DNA of 37,191 bases from a bacterium (GTDB taxonomy: Bacteria > Hydrothermota > Tepidihabitantia > B3-TA06), in assembly GCA_012517375.1 (NCBI GenBank), contig JAAYVC010000109.1:1-37191 (forward strand), in the 5' to 3' direction. The notes beneath the pieces are model-generated. The model worked only from the letters and a program-made list of their open reading frames with translations, had not been told where the DNA came from and did no database searches. Shown piece after piece: positions 6,782 to 15,926 of the stretch. How positions within the stretch are numbered: position 1 is the stretch's first letter; each line of letters starts with the position of its first letter. The position numbers were made by a program, and so were the translations under genes.

Positions 6782-7924
6782 TTAGTCCACCTGTCTTCTC
6801 AAGAAAGCGGGGATATCCAGGTCTTCATCCGACAAAGGCTTCGGTTCAACCTTTTCGAATGTTCTCGATATCCGTTTTTCATTTCCGCGGCGCATGTATG
6901 CCGGGACCTTATTGAGCGTTTCGGCAGAGGGATGGAGCAGCTCTTCAACCTTTTCGACTCTCGGAGGCATCTCCTCGATTCCAGTGGCTATGACCGTTAC
7001 ACGCAATTCGTCAGCGAATTCAGGGTCCTGTATGGCTCCGAAGATTATGTTCGAATCCTGGTTTGCGTATCCGTAAATGATTCTTGCGGCCTCGTTTACT
7101 TCGTGGAGTGAGACGTCTTCTCCGCCTGAGATGTTCAATAGGATTCCTTTTGCTCCGGATATCTCGAAGTCCTCAATCAATGGGGAGCTTATTGCCTTCT
7201 GGGCTGCGTCCACCGCTCTGTTCTCGCCTCTGGATGAGCCGATACCGATGACGGCGCTACCGCGGTAAGACATAATCGAACGTACGTCAGCGAAGTCGAG
7301 GTTTATCATGCCCGTTCTCGTAATGAGATCGGTCACTCCTCTGGTGGCGTTAAAGAGAACGTCATCGGCCATCTTGAAACTGTCGCGCAGACTTACATTC
7401 TGGGGAATTACCGAGAGGAGCTTCTGGTTCGGAATCACTATCAGGGTATCCACGTAGCGCTTCAGAAAGCTTATGCCTTCCTCTGCCTGGCGCTTGCGTA
7501 TGGGGCCCTCGAACTCGAATGGTCTTGTCACGACCGCCACCGTCAGGATAGAAAGCGAGTGGGCGAGTTCTGCAACTAAGGGAGCCGCTCCTGTGCCTGT
7601 ACCGCCTCCTTCTCCGGCTGCAATAAAGAGCATGTCGAGATCGAGAAGTATCTCCTTGATGTGCTCTAGCGACTCTTCTGTAGCCTGTCTTCCGACATCC
7701 GGATTTCCGCCCGAGCCTAGACCGCGAGTAAGATTAGGACCAAGCTGAATCTTGTGCTCGGCCTTGCTTCGCTCAAGGGCCTGAACGTCTGTGTTCAATG
7801 CAAAAAAGCGCATGCCAGGCATTCCGCGTTCAATCATGTGGTCGACCGCGTTGCCGCCTGCACCGCCGAGCCCCATTACACCTATCTGCGCCTGATAGCG
7901 ATTTTCATCAACTGGTTCAAACAT
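6782..7924 (-). CDS. ftsZ: Cell division protein FtsZ
   Basis: The tubulin-like GTPase that forms the division ring. The GTP-binding signature GGGTGTG is at 106-112 and the N-terminal GGAGGNAVDHM block at 20-30. The catalytic T7-loop pattern is NLDFAD (208-213), with both acidic residues present. After a short variable linker the protein ends in DIPAFLRRQVD, the conserved peptide that binds FtsA and other partners. Its length of 380 is normal. AAAGGAGG lies 6 bases before ATG 7924, the strongest ribosome site in the cluster, as expected for a protein needed in large amounts. It follows ftsA after 16 bases. Confidence 0.98.
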   Translation of the reverse strand: MFEPVDENRYQAQIGVMGLGGAGGNAVDHMIERGMPGMRFFALNTDVQALERSKAEHKIQLGPNLTRGLGSGGNPDVGRQATEESLEHIKEILLDLDMLFIAAGEGGGTGTGAAPLVAELAHSLSILTVAVVTRPFEFEGPIRKRQAEEGISFLKRYVDTLIVIPNQKLLSVIPQNVSLRDSFKMADDVLFNATRGVTDLITRTGMINLDFADVRSIMSYRGSAVIGIGSSRGENRAVDAAQKAISSPLIEDFEISGAKGILLNISGGEDVSLHEVNEAARIIYGYANQDSNIIFGAIQDPEFADELRVTVIATGIEEMPPRVEKVEELLHPSAETLNKVPAYMRRGNEKRISRTFEKVEPKPLSDEDLDIPAFLRRQVD

Positions 7925-7940
7925 CGCGTTCCTCCTTTAA

Positions 7941-9176
7941 TCAAAAAAAGTCTTTAAACCATTCCCTCATCCTCTTCAGGATATTGCCGAAGACGCGCTC
8001 TTCGGTTCCACGAGGAAGAAGGGTAAGGTTTTGTTTATCTATTCCGTACCTGACAAGTCCGACAGCCGTCGAGAATATGGGATCGGCGATGATGTCGGTC
8101 AACCCTGACGTACCCCAGGGTTTACCGACCTTGACAGGAAGATCGAATATCTGTTCCGCTATCTTTTCAATTCCTTCCAGATGAGCGGTTCCGCCTGTTA
8201 CTACGACGCCGGCTGCAAGAAGATCAGCGAAATCCGTCTTGCGCATCTCACGGTTGGCAAGGGAGAGTATCTCCTCAATTCTTGGTTCTATAATCGAGGC
8301 AAGTATTCTTCTTGAGACCTGTTTCTCATCCCTGCCGCCGACGCCCTTGACGGTGAAGGATTGATCCTCTTCTACCCAGTTTGCGAGAGCGCAGCCGTAT
8401 CGTCTCTTGATCTCTTCGGCTTCCTTTGTAGGCGTTCTCAGCCCTATGGCTATATCGGAGGTTATGTGCTCTCCGCCGAGGGCGAGAACCTGGGTATGGC
8501 GTATCGAACCTTCCTTGAATATCGCGAGATCGGTCGTTCCGCCGCCTATATCCACGAGAAGCACTCCAAGCTCCTTCTCATCGGCCTCAAGCACGGCAGT
8601 CGCCGATGCGAGAGGCTGCAGAACAAGATCTTTTATCTTGAGGCCCGTTCTTTCTATGGAGCGATAGATGTTCTGGGCTGAAGTAACGGCGCCGGTTACG
8701 ATATGCACCTCAACTTCTAGCCTTTTTCCGAACATGCCTATGGGATCGCGAATTCCAGGCTGATCGTCTACAATAAATTCTATTGGAATTACGTGAATTA
8801 TCTCACGGTCAATGGGCAGGCCGATTGTTTTGGCCTGCTCAATAACGCGGGCTTTATCCTTCGGTGTTATTTCGCCGCCGGCTTTTTCAACAGCTACAAC
8901 GCCTCGGCAGTTCATGCTTGAAATATGGCTGCCTGCGATTCCGACGTAGCAAGAGTCAACCTTGCATCCGGCCATGCGCTCCGCTTCTCCTACGGCGCGT
9001 TTGACAGATTCGACCGTCTGCTCAAGATTGACTACTGTTCCTCTGCGCATACCGCGTGACGGAGCAAGTCCTACTCCTACTATACGCGGCTCAAGGTTGT
9101 CATCCAGCTCGGCGATCACCGCGGCGACCTTGGTAGTACCGAGATCAAGACCCACGATTCTTTCGCCTTTAGCCAT
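7941..9176 (-). CDS. ftsA: Cell division protein FtsA
   Basis: The actin-like ATPase that ties FtsZ filaments to the membrane. The ATP phosphate motifs are seen at GLDLGTTKVAA (about 9-19) and LLVDIGGGTTDLAIF, with the FtsA-specific 1C domain between them and an adenosine-type motif (GVVVTGGTAHLEG) later. The end is an amphipathic, Trp/Phe/Lys-rich helix (LKRMREWFKDFF), the expected membrane-targeting tail. Its length of 411 is typical. ATG 9176 has GGAGG upstream and overlaps the murB stop by 8 bases, so translation is probably coupled. The gene directly follows murB with no ftsQ between. Confidence 0.97.
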   Translation of the reverse strand: MAKGERIVGLDLGTTKVAAVIAELDDNLEPRIVGVGLAPSRGMRRGTVVNLEQTVESVKRAVGEAERMAGCKVDSCYVGIAGSHISSMNCRGVVAVEKAGGEITPKDKARVIEQAKTIGLPIDREIIHVIPIEFIVDDQPGIRDPIGMFGKRLEVEVHIVTGAVTSAQNIYRSIERTGLKIKDLVLQPLASATAVLEADEKELGVLLVDIGGGTTDLAIFKEGSIRHTQVLALGGEHITSDIAIGLRTPTKEAEEIKRRYGCALANWVEEDQSFTVKGVGGRDEKQVSRRILASIIEPRIEEILSLANREMRKTDFADLLAAGVVVTGGTAHLEGIEKIAEQIFDLPVKVGKPWGTSGLTDIIADPIFSTAVGLVRYGIDKQNLTLLPRGTEERVFGNILKRMREWFKDFF

Positions 9177-10110
9177 TTAGAGCCTCCATGCTTTTTGCTT
9201 TCACAATTCTTATCTCCTCCCTAAGCTCTATACCGAATTTCTTCATTACTTCCTTCTTAATCTCCGATATCAACGCAAGTACGTCCGCCTGTGAGGCGTT
9301 TCCGACGTTAACGATGAAATTAGCGTGTCTGGGTGAGCACATAGCGTCGCCTATCCTGCGGCCCTTGAAACCAAGTTCTTCTATCAACCTTCCTGCGGTT
9401 ACCCTTGGGGGGGCAGGGTTTATGAATACGCTGCCTGCAGAAGGTTCGGATGGATGCTTCTCCATCCGTTGGGCAAGAATTCTCGCTATTTCGTCCATTG
9501 CCTCGCTTACATTCGTAGGTTCCAATTTCAAGGCTATCTCCGTCAGGAACAGCGTGTCAGGCAGATTCGATTTCCTGTACGACCATGAAATTTCCTCAGC
9601 TTTCAACTCAACCTTTTTCAGTTCTGCCATTTCGTACCCCTTTATTGATGCAACACGCTCCGATATCGAGTGTCCAAACGCGCCTGCATTGCCCTTTACC
9701 GCGCCTCCCACCGAACCGGGGATTCCCGCACAATATTCCAGCCCCCCATAATTCCACTCAGCGGACTTCTTTATAACCTCCATCAAGCTCGCGCCCGAGC
9801 CCGCAATAATCAACCCTTTTTTTTGAGAGATTTGAGCAAGGCCTTCTCCGGGATGTATAACGATTCCTTCGAAACGCTCGGGATAGAGCACATTGCTTCC
9901 GCCGCCCAGTATCTGATATCCTATTCTTTTATTTTCTGCCAGGAATTCGGCGATTAAGCTCAAATCCTCCTCGCACTGGGCTTCGACAAAAACAAGAGCA
10001 GGACCGCCTATCCTGAACGTTGTCCGTCCGGCCATTTCTTCGCCGAACTTTGTCTCGCCCTTCAGGTGCGGCAGGACATTCTTTCTATAATTACTGATCC
10101 AATCTTCCAT
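9169..10110 (-). CDS. murB: UDP-N-acetylenolpyruvoylglucosamine reductase
   Basis: The FAD- and NADPH-dependent enzyme that makes UDP-MurNAc, the second committed step of peptidoglycan synthesis. The FAD-binding block TTFRIGGPA is at 30-38 and ILGGGSNVLYP at 67-77. Expected catalytic residues are Arg179 (SYRKS), Ser227 (SAGSVF) and Glu299 (LREEIR). The short 313-residue form with SAGSVF fits type II MurB. The start at ATG 10110 lies 49 bases inside murC in another frame; no ATG, GTG or TTG occurs again before residue 26, and earlier residues are needed for the fold, so the overlap seems real. The ribosome site is weak. Confidence 0.96.
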   Translation of the reverse strand: MEDWISNYRKNVLPHLKGETKFGEEMAGRTTFRIGGPALVFVEAQCEEDLSLIAEFLAENKRIGYQILGGGSNVLYPERFEGIVIHPGEGLAQISQKKGLIIAGSGASLMEVIKKSAEWNYGGLEYCAGIPGSVGGAVKGNAGAFGHSISERVASIKGYEMAELKKVELKAEEISWSYRKSNLPDTLFLTEIALKLEPTNVSEAMDEIARILAQRMEKHPSEPSAGSVFINPAPPRVTAGRLIEELGFKGRRIGDAMCSPRHANFIVNVGNASQADVLALISEIKKEVMKKFGIELREEIRIVKAKSMEALNG

Positions 10111-11441
10111 ACATCACCAGCGCCCAGGGTCAGAAAAACGTCCCCTGGATTAAGGGTTTGGGAAAAATATTCCACTATTTTTTTTCTATCGGACATAACC
10201 TGAACACTGACTTTGGGTGCCGCTTTCTTGATGCTTTGTTCAATAAGCTCGGATGAGACTCCAGGAATCGGCCTCTCACTTGCCTTATAAATGTCAGTAA
10301 GAACGACTTCATCGGTCTCTGTGAAAGCGGGACCGAACAGCTTATGAAGGTGTTTCGTTCTCGTGTATCTATGAGGCTGGAAAAGCACTTTCAGGGGTTG
10401 TTGCGGAAAGACTCCTCTGAGGGCTTTTATTGTTGCGGCAATCTCGGTAGGATGATGACCGTAGTCGTCAATGAAAGTAATGCCGTCTAGTTCATCCACT
10501 TTTTCCATGCGTCTCCTGACGCCTCTGAATCTCGAAAGGGCTTCCTTCATGACCATGGGAGAGACTCCCAGCTCGCGGCCGACTGCAATGGCCGCTATAG
10601 CGTTCTGAACGTTGTGTTCTCCAGGCAGATTAAGCTCAAACTCGAAAAGTTTCTCGTCGAATTTCATGACAAACCTAGAACGCCACCCCTCGCTTCGTCT
10701 CCACATGGGTCTTATTTCGTTCTCATTACCAAGACCGTAAGATATTTTTCTTACCTTCAAATCAGGATAAATCGATTTCACTCCCTCGTCGTCTCCGCAC
10801 AGCACGGCCAGCCCATAGAAAGGAATCTTCTCAACGAACTCCTTAAAGCAGTTCTTTATGTCATCAAGGTTTTTGTAATAGTCGAGATGTTCTGCCTCAA
10901 TATTTGTCACCACAGCTATGCTCGGGAAGAGATGCAGAAATGAACGGTCGCTCTCATCTGCTTCCGCAACAAGATACTGGCTCTTGCCCATTTTGGCGTT
11001 AGAACCCATCTCAAGAACCTTGCCGCCGATAATTGATGTGGGATCAAGCTCACCTAGCTCGAGCATGAAACTTATCATTGAGGAGGTCGTAGTCTTGCCA
11101 TGAGTACCGGCAACAGCCGTGGAATACTTCATGCGCATCAATTCACCAAGCATCTCTCCTCTTCCGATTATCGGAATCCCTCTCTCCCTTGCGGCTTTTA
11201 TCTCGGGGTTTGTCGGCTTGACTGCTGATGAGATAACAACGACATCTGCTTCCTTTAGATTCGTTTTCCTGTGGCCTATATCGACCCGGATTCCTGTCTT
11301 CCCAAGACCTTCAGTTATTTCCGAACGCGATATGTCCGAGCCTGCCACCTTGAAACCGAGGTTATGGAGGATATATGCTATTCCGCTCATTCCTATGCCG
11401 CCTATCCCAATCATGTGTATGTGATTTACGCGGCCAAACAT
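10062..11441 (-). CDS. murC: UDP-N-acetylmuramate--L-alanine ligase
   Basis: Adds the first amino acid to UDP-MurNAc. The N-terminal UDP-binding Rossmann block is GIGGIGMSGIA (12-22), the Mur-ligase P-loop AGTHGKTTT is at 111-119, and the C-terminal domain carries FIDDYGHHPTEI, a signature of MurC. Its length of 459 is normal. ATG 11441 overlaps the murG stop by 16 bases, and its own end overlaps murB by 49 bases. It is a cytoplasmic ATP-dependent ligase, part of the continuous Mur pathway of this operon. Confidence 0.97.
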   Translation of the reverse strand: MFGRVNHIHMIGIGGIGMSGIAYILHNLGFKVAGSDISRSEITEGLGKTGIRVDIGHRKTNLKEADVVVISSAVKPTNPEIKAARERGIPIIGRGEMLGELMRMKYSTAVAGTHGKTTTSSMISFMLELGELDPTSIIGGKVLEMGSNAKMGKSQYLVAEADESDRSFLHLFPSIAVVTNIEAEHLDYYKNLDDIKNCFKEFVEKIPFYGLAVLCGDDEGVKSIYPDLKVRKISYGLGNENEIRPMWRRSEGWRSRFVMKFDEKLFEFELNLPGEHNVQNAIAAIAVGRELGVSPMVMKEALSRFRGVRRRMEKVDELDGITFIDDYGHHPTEIAATIKALRGVFPQQPLKVLFQPHRYTRTKHLHKLFGPAFTETDEVVLTDIYKASERPIPGVSSELIEQSIKKAAPKVSVQVMSDRKKIVEYFSQTLNPGDVFLTLGAGDVWKIGSVIIERMSCRT

Positions 11442-12454
11442 TGCTCTATCCTTTCTGCTATAATGTCTGCAGCATTTGTAGGAACAAGTCTTCTTGCATT
11501 GACACTCATCTTTTCTCTAAGATCCCTGCGTTCAATCAAATCCTTGAGCAGATATTCGACGCAATCGATCTCACCTTCCTCTGCAATATATGCTGCATCG
11601 TTATCTCTTGCCCACGAGGCGTTGTACAGCTGGTCTTTATCAATCGAATATGGAAAAGGCACGAATATGGAAGGTATTCCGTTGACCATCAATTCAGATA
11701 GAGCCATTGCTCCTGATCTCGATATCGCTATTTTTGCTCTGGCGTAAAGTTTCTCGGGTTGCTCTGCAAAATCTATTATTTCGAGATTCGAAGGTCTGAC
11801 CCTTGCTGTCATCTCTTCGAAATCTCTTTTGCCCGATATAAGGATGAAACGCTCTCCCGGAAACTTAGCCGCAAGTTCGAAAGCGAGATTGTTTAGAGAC
11901 CTTGCTCCCTGGCTGCCACCCTGCACGAGGATCGATTCACCTTCGCTACGCTTGTCCAGCACAACCGTTTTTCTTAATATGTTTCCTGTTATTACGACCT
12001 TGTTTTTGCACTTATCCATATGAGGGGCAGGCGGTATTCCAAAGAAAACAAGTCGGGCTCTTTTTTGAGTCAAACGCGTAACCCTTCCGGGCACCGAGTT
12101 CTGTTCGATTAAAAAGTAGGGAATTTTTTTCGCTCGTGCGGCCTGTATTGCAGGGAAGCTCGTGTAGCCTCCGAATCCCACAACGGCATCTGCATTGAAC
12201 GAATCAATCACTTTCTTTGAAATCCTTACACCCTTGAAGTATGCACCCAGCGAAAGAACTTTCTTTACTATCGATTTGCCGAAGAAAGCGATGGATGGAA
12301 CGGTCTCGTAGTTCACGCCGGAAGTAATGAATCTTGCACCCCTGTCATCGGTGATAAGCATTATATCGCTGCCCATTTCAGTAAGTTTCTGTCCGAGTGC
12401 CAGCGCCGGAAACATATGGCCTCCGGTTCCACCGCAAGCGAGAATCAACCGCAT
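11426..12454 (-). CDS. murG: UDP-GlcNAc:lipid I N-acetylglucosaminyltransferase
   Basis: A peripheral membrane glycosyltransferase that turns lipid I into lipid II. The N-terminal Gly-rich loop ACGGTGGHMFPALAL (6-20) is diagnostic, as is the C-terminal nucleotide-sugar part with SRSGAMALSELM. ATG 12454 is chosen: AAGGAG sits 7 bases upstream and the protein then begins MRLILACGG as in the family. An in-frame GTG at 12472 would add six residues. The first 77 bases also encode the C-terminal tail of FtsW in another frame. The length is 342 residues. Confidence 0.96.
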   Translation of the reverse strand: MRLILACGGTGGHMFPALALGQKLTEMGSDIMLITDDRGARFITSGVNYETVPSIAFFGKSIVKKVLSLGAYFKGVRISKKVIDSFNADAVVGFGGYTSFPAIQAARAKKIPYFLIEQNSVPGRVTRLTQKRARLVFFGIPPAPHMDKCKNKVVITGNILRKTVVLDKRSEGESILVQGGSQGARSLNNLAFELAAKFPGERFILISGKRDFEEMTARVRPSNLEIIDFAEQPEKLYARAKIAISRSGAMALSELMVNGIPSIFVPFPYSIDKDQLYNASWARDNDAAYIAEEGEIDCVEYLLKDLIERRDLREKMSVNARRLVPTNAADIIAERIEQCLAA

Positions 12455-13541
12455 GGGAATGCTCCTTTCCACGGCTTATATTTAAAAGGATTCCAATGCC
12501 CAGGAGATTGGATGTAAGGGCAGATCCTCCGAAGCTGATGAATGGTAAAGGGAGTCCTGTTGTCGGGAGTAGACCCATGCTGACTCCTGCATGGATGATA
12601 AAGTAGAGAAAGACCATGACAACTAGCGAGGAACCAAGGTAGCGTCCAAAGGAATCCTCGTTTTTTTGTGCGATTCTCAGGCCCTTGATAAGGAAAAAAA
12701 CAAAAAGTACGGTCAAGCCTGCAATGCCTACAAATCCCAACTCCTCGCCTATTACCGCGAAGATAAAATCGGTGTGCGGCTGAGGAAGAAAGAGATACTT
12801 CTGCCTGCCTCCTCCGAGACCGACGCCGAAAAGCCCTCCCGACCCCATCGCTATGCGCGATTGCTCGAGCTGGTAGTTACCGTTTCCGAGGAATCCGGCT
12901 ACGCGAGCGTGCGCATGAGGGAAGACATTGACAATCAGAAGAAATACGCCCGCGACGACAACGGAAAGGACCAAGAGATATCTTAGTTTTACGCCGGCAA
13001 TGAACATCGCAAACCCGACGAGTAAGGCAAGAACGGTCGCAGTGCCGACGTTCGGCTGAAGAACAATCAATCCTATAAGTAATCCTGATACAAGCATGGG
13101 GGGAAAGGTATAGCGCTTGAAGTTATGTTCGGCGTCTTCACGCTTTGAGAAGAAATTCGCAAGATAGATGAGCAGGGCTATCTTCACGAATTCAGAGGGC
13201 TGCATCGAAAAAGTTAGAACACTCAACCATCGAGTGGCTCCTCCCGCAGTTCTTCCCGTTATCAGAACGACAACGAGTATCACTGCCGAGAAAACAACAA
13301 GGATTCCGCTTATCTTGCCCCAGAAACGGTAGGGTACTTTCAAGCCTAAGATAAAGAATACCGCGGCTATGGCAATCCTTAATGCCTGGTTTTTGAGGAA
13401 GTACAATGGATCGTTTATCGAGAGGAACAGGCTTGACGAGAAAACCATAACGAGTCCGAATCCAACGAGAAGGATTATTATAGCAAGGAAACCCGAGTTA
13501 GATTCGTTTTTCGTACTCTCTGAATTCCTGAATAAAGGCAT
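12378..13541 (-). CDS. ftsW: SEDS-family peptidoglycan glycosyltransferase FtsW
   Basis: The polytopic membrane protein that polymerises lipid II at the septum with FtsI. Many hydrophobic helices are visible, and the SEDS C-terminal signature LPTTGLPLPFISFGGSALTSN is intact (shown here as a 21-residue region; key residues are the Pro-rich turn and FGGS). ATG 13541 is chosen because GAGG is 9 bases upstream and a cytoplasmic lead then runs into the first helix; a TTG at 13595 has no ribosome site. The family core ends near LLNISRG. Here about 28 more polar residues follow, most read from the start of murG in another frame. The gene overlaps murD by 44 bases. Confidence 0.93.
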   Translation of the reverse strand: MPLFRNSESTKNESNSGFLAIIILLVGFGLVMVFSSSLFLSINDPLYFLKNQALRIAIAAVFFILGLKVPYRFWGKISGILVVFSAVILVVVLITGRTAGGATRWLSVLTFSMQPSEFVKIALLIYLANFFSKREDAEHNFKRYTFPPMLVSGLLIGLIVLQPNVGTATVLALLVGFAMFIAGVKLRYLLVLSVVVAGVFLLIVNVFPHAHARVAGFLGNGNYQLEQSRIAMGSGGLFGVGLGGGRQKYLFLPQPHTDFIFAVIGEELGFVGIAGLTVLFVFFLIKGLRIAQKNEDSFGRYLGSSLVVMVFLYFIIHAGVSMGLLPTTGLPLPFISFGGSALTSNLLGIGILLNISRGKEHSHAVDSRLRWNRRPYVSGAGTRTETY

Positions 13542-14838
13542 GTCCGCGTTCCTCAAAGTTTTTAAAGTTTCCGAAGCTCGCAAACCCCGGAGCAAAAAGA
13601 ATTATGTCTCCTTCAAGACTTGCCTTGAGGGCCGCATCGAGTGCGGCCCTCAAAGAGTCGACTATGATGTAGGAGGAGAACTGCGATTCGGCGCAGAGAA
13701 TTTCTGCAATCCTCTCGGAGTTTTCTCCGAAGAGTATCAAATATTTCGCCCTTTCCTTGACACCTTTTATGAAAGGATCCAGAGGCAGGTTCTTCTCGGT
13801 TCCGCCCGCTATTATCACTGAAGATTCCTCAAAGCTTGTTACGGAATAATAAAAAGCCTCCGGGTTAGTGCACATTGAATTGTTGTATACCTTTCTTCCC
13901 TTCAACTCGCCCAGGAATTCCATTCGATGCGGAAGTCCTTTGAAACGCTTGAGGCCCTTTTGCATCTGCTTGGGTTCAACGCCCGCTTGCGAAGCGGCGG
14001 CAATTGCTGCCAGCGCATTTGCGACATTGTGCATCCCCGGCAGAGGAATATCTTTTATTTCAGAGACTTTTGTTTCCTTTATATACAAACCGCCATTCTT
14101 CGTATAGGCATCAGCGGTGTCGTCACGAAGCGAGAAGAGAACTTTCCTGGAGCGGATGCTTTCGATATTGTTCATCGTGGTGTTATCGTCGCGGTTCAAT
14201 ATCGCAGAATCATTTTGTGCTGCGTTTTTAAAAAGCGACAGCTTTAGGTTGACGTAGTCCTCGTTGGTGTGTCTGTTCAGGTGATCTGCCGTTATATTTG
14301 TGATAACTCCGACATCGGGTCTGAATTCGGGGCATCTTTCAAGCTGGAAGGTAGATATCTCGATAACGTATACTTCCTGTATTGACAGGGAAAGAGCCTC
14401 TGAAAAGGGATTTCCGGGAGCTATATTCCCTCCGCAGAAGACCTTTCTTCCTGCAGCCTTGAGAATTTCTGAAATCCAAGCGGTTGTCGTGGATTTGCCG
14501 TTTGTTCCGGTCACGGCGATCGTAAACGGCCTGCCGAGTTCCTTCCACACGAATTCTATCTCGTCCACCATTGGAACCCCTTCCCTGTCGAGTGCCTTTA
14601 CCCATTCCAGTTCGTTCGAGATGCCCGGACTTTTTATTATAATTCCGGCTCTGGCAAGCGAGTCAGGTGTTTCAAGCCGTACAACGTTCTTTTCTCCAAG
14701 CGTACCTGCGACGTATCTGTTCAGGAACGCTTCAGGATTTTCATCGTAGAGAAGAATCTCTTTTGCGCCTTTATCCAAAAGATATGCGAGTATGCTTCGG
14801 CCGACCCTGCCTAAACCCAAGATTCCTATTCTTTCCAT
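13498..14838 (-). CDS. murD: UDP-N-acetylmuramoyl-L-alanine--D-glutamate ligase
   Basis: Adds D-Glu to the growing stem peptide. It begins with the short nucleotide-binding block GILGLGRVGRS (5-15), and the Mur-ligase P-loop TGTNGKSTT lies at 110-118. The central FQLERCPEFRPDVGVITNI and C-terminal ILFAPGFASFGNFKNFEERG blocks fit MurD. ATG 14838 shares its A with the TAA stop of mraY (TAATG), with AAGGTGAG just upstream; the longer reading from 14925 would run through the end of mraY. The length is 446 residues. Its last 44 bases overlap ftsW. Confidence 0.96.
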   Translation of the reverse strand: MERIGILGLGRVGRSILAYLLDKGAKEILLYDENPEAFLNRYVAGTLGEKNVVRLETPDSLARAGIIIKSPGISNELEWVKALDREGVPMVDEIEFVWKELGRPFTIAVTGTNGKSTTTAWISEILKAAGRKVFCGGNIAPGNPFSEALSLSIQEVYVIEISTFQLERCPEFRPDVGVITNITADHLNRHTNEDYVNLKLSLFKNAAQNDSAILNRDDNTTMNNIESIRSRKVLFSLRDDTADAYTKNGGLYIKETKVSEIKDIPLPGMHNVANALAAIAAASQAGVEPKQMQKGLKRFKGLPHRMEFLGELKGRKVYNNSMCTNPEAFYYSVTSFEESSVIIAGGTEKNLPLDPFIKGVKERAKYLILFGENSERIAEILCAESQFSSYIIVDSLRAALDAALKASLEGDIILFAPGFASFGNFKNFEERGHAFIQEFREYEKRI

Positions 14839-15926
14839 TATCTCACCTTCAATGTTGCAAGACCTGCCAGAGCGAAAAGAATTCCCCATATCCAGAAGCG
14901 TACAACAATTTTGGATTCCGCCCACCCGACCATCTCGAAATGGTGGTGCAGGGGCGCTTTCTTAAAAAGTCTCTTCTGTCCCTTGCTAGCCCTGAACCAG
15001 ATTATCTGGAGTATTACGGATAACATCTCGAGCACGAAAACGCCTCCGATTATCGCAAGGAGTATCTCCTGCTTAACCACTATCGCGATAAATCCAAGAA
15101 GAGCTCCCAGAGGAAGGGAGCCAGTATCACCCATGAAAATCGAAGCCGGGTGTGCGTTGAACCACAAGAACCCGAGTCCTGCACCCACGACTGCCGCGCA
15201 AACAACAGCCATCTCGCCGGCTTTGGGTATAAAGAGAACATTCAGATATTCGGCGATCTTGACGTTACCCGCGACATATGCGAGCGCGGCGAACGCTGCA
15301 GCGGCGATAGCTATGAGTCCTATCGCAAGACCGTCGAGGCCGTCTGCGAAGTTGACTGCGTTGCCCGCACCTACAACTATGAAGCTAGTGAATAAGATGT
15401 AGAAGATTCCCATCTGTACAACGTAATTCTTGAAAAAGAGAACGTTTGTGCAGCATCTGAGGGACTCGCTTTCAGGGAAGAAGTAAAGGTAAAGACTTAC
15501 TCCGAGTGCGAGTATGGATTGGCCGAGAAATTTCCAGCGTTTTTTGAGTCCCCTCTTATGCTTGCGAAGCTTGGTGAAGTCATCAAGAAAACCCAGAACG
15601 CACATCCCAGCAAGTATGATCAGAGAAAGCACGACATACGGATTAGTCAGGTCGGCAAACAAGAGCAGTGAAAATATGACTGCTGCTACGATGAGTATTC
15701 CGCCCATAGTGGGAGTGCCTGCCTTCTTGCGGTGAGTGTCCGGAAGCTCTTCGTATATCTCCTCGCCTATTCCGAGCCTTTTTATTCTTCTTACAACGGG
15801 TCTTCCGAAAATAACGATAACGAGTATGGCGAATCCTGCGGCGAGCGCAGCGCGGAACGTTATGTAGCGAAACAGATTCGCCTGAGAGAACACTGGTAGG
15901 AGCCATTTTGAGAGAAGATAGATCAT
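14838..15926 (-). CDS. mraY: Phospho-N-acetylmuramoyl-pentapeptide transferase
   Basis: The integral membrane enzyme that joins UDP-MurNAc-pentapeptide to undecaprenyl phosphate, giving lipid I. Conserved cytoplasmic motifs are present: the Asp pair in GFLDDFTKL, NFADGLDGLAIG, FMGDTGSLPLG and the late HHH motif KKAPLHHHFE. About ten hydrophobic segments alternate with these loops. Its length of 362 is normal. The start ATG 15926 overlaps the murF stop (ATGA), and the stop overlaps murD (TAATG), so translational coupling is likely in both directions. Confidence 0.98.
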   Translation of the reverse strand: MIYLLSKWLLPVFSQANLFRYITFRAALAAGFAILVIVIFGRPVVRRIKRLGIGEEIYEELPDTHRKKAGTPTMGGILIVAAVIFSLLLFADLTNPYVVLSLIILAGMCVLGFLDDFTKLRKHKRGLKKRWKFLGQSILALGVSLYLYFFPESESLRCCTNVLFFKNYVVQMGIFYILFTSFIVVGAGNAVNFADGLDGLAIGLIAIAAAAFAALAYVAGNVKIAEYLNVLFIPKAGEMAVVCAAVVGAGLGFLWFNAHPASIFMGDTGSLPLGALLGFIAIVVKQEILLAIIGGVFVLEMLSVILQIIWFRASKGQKRLFKKAPLHHHFEMVGWAESKIVVRFWIWGILFALAGLATLKVR

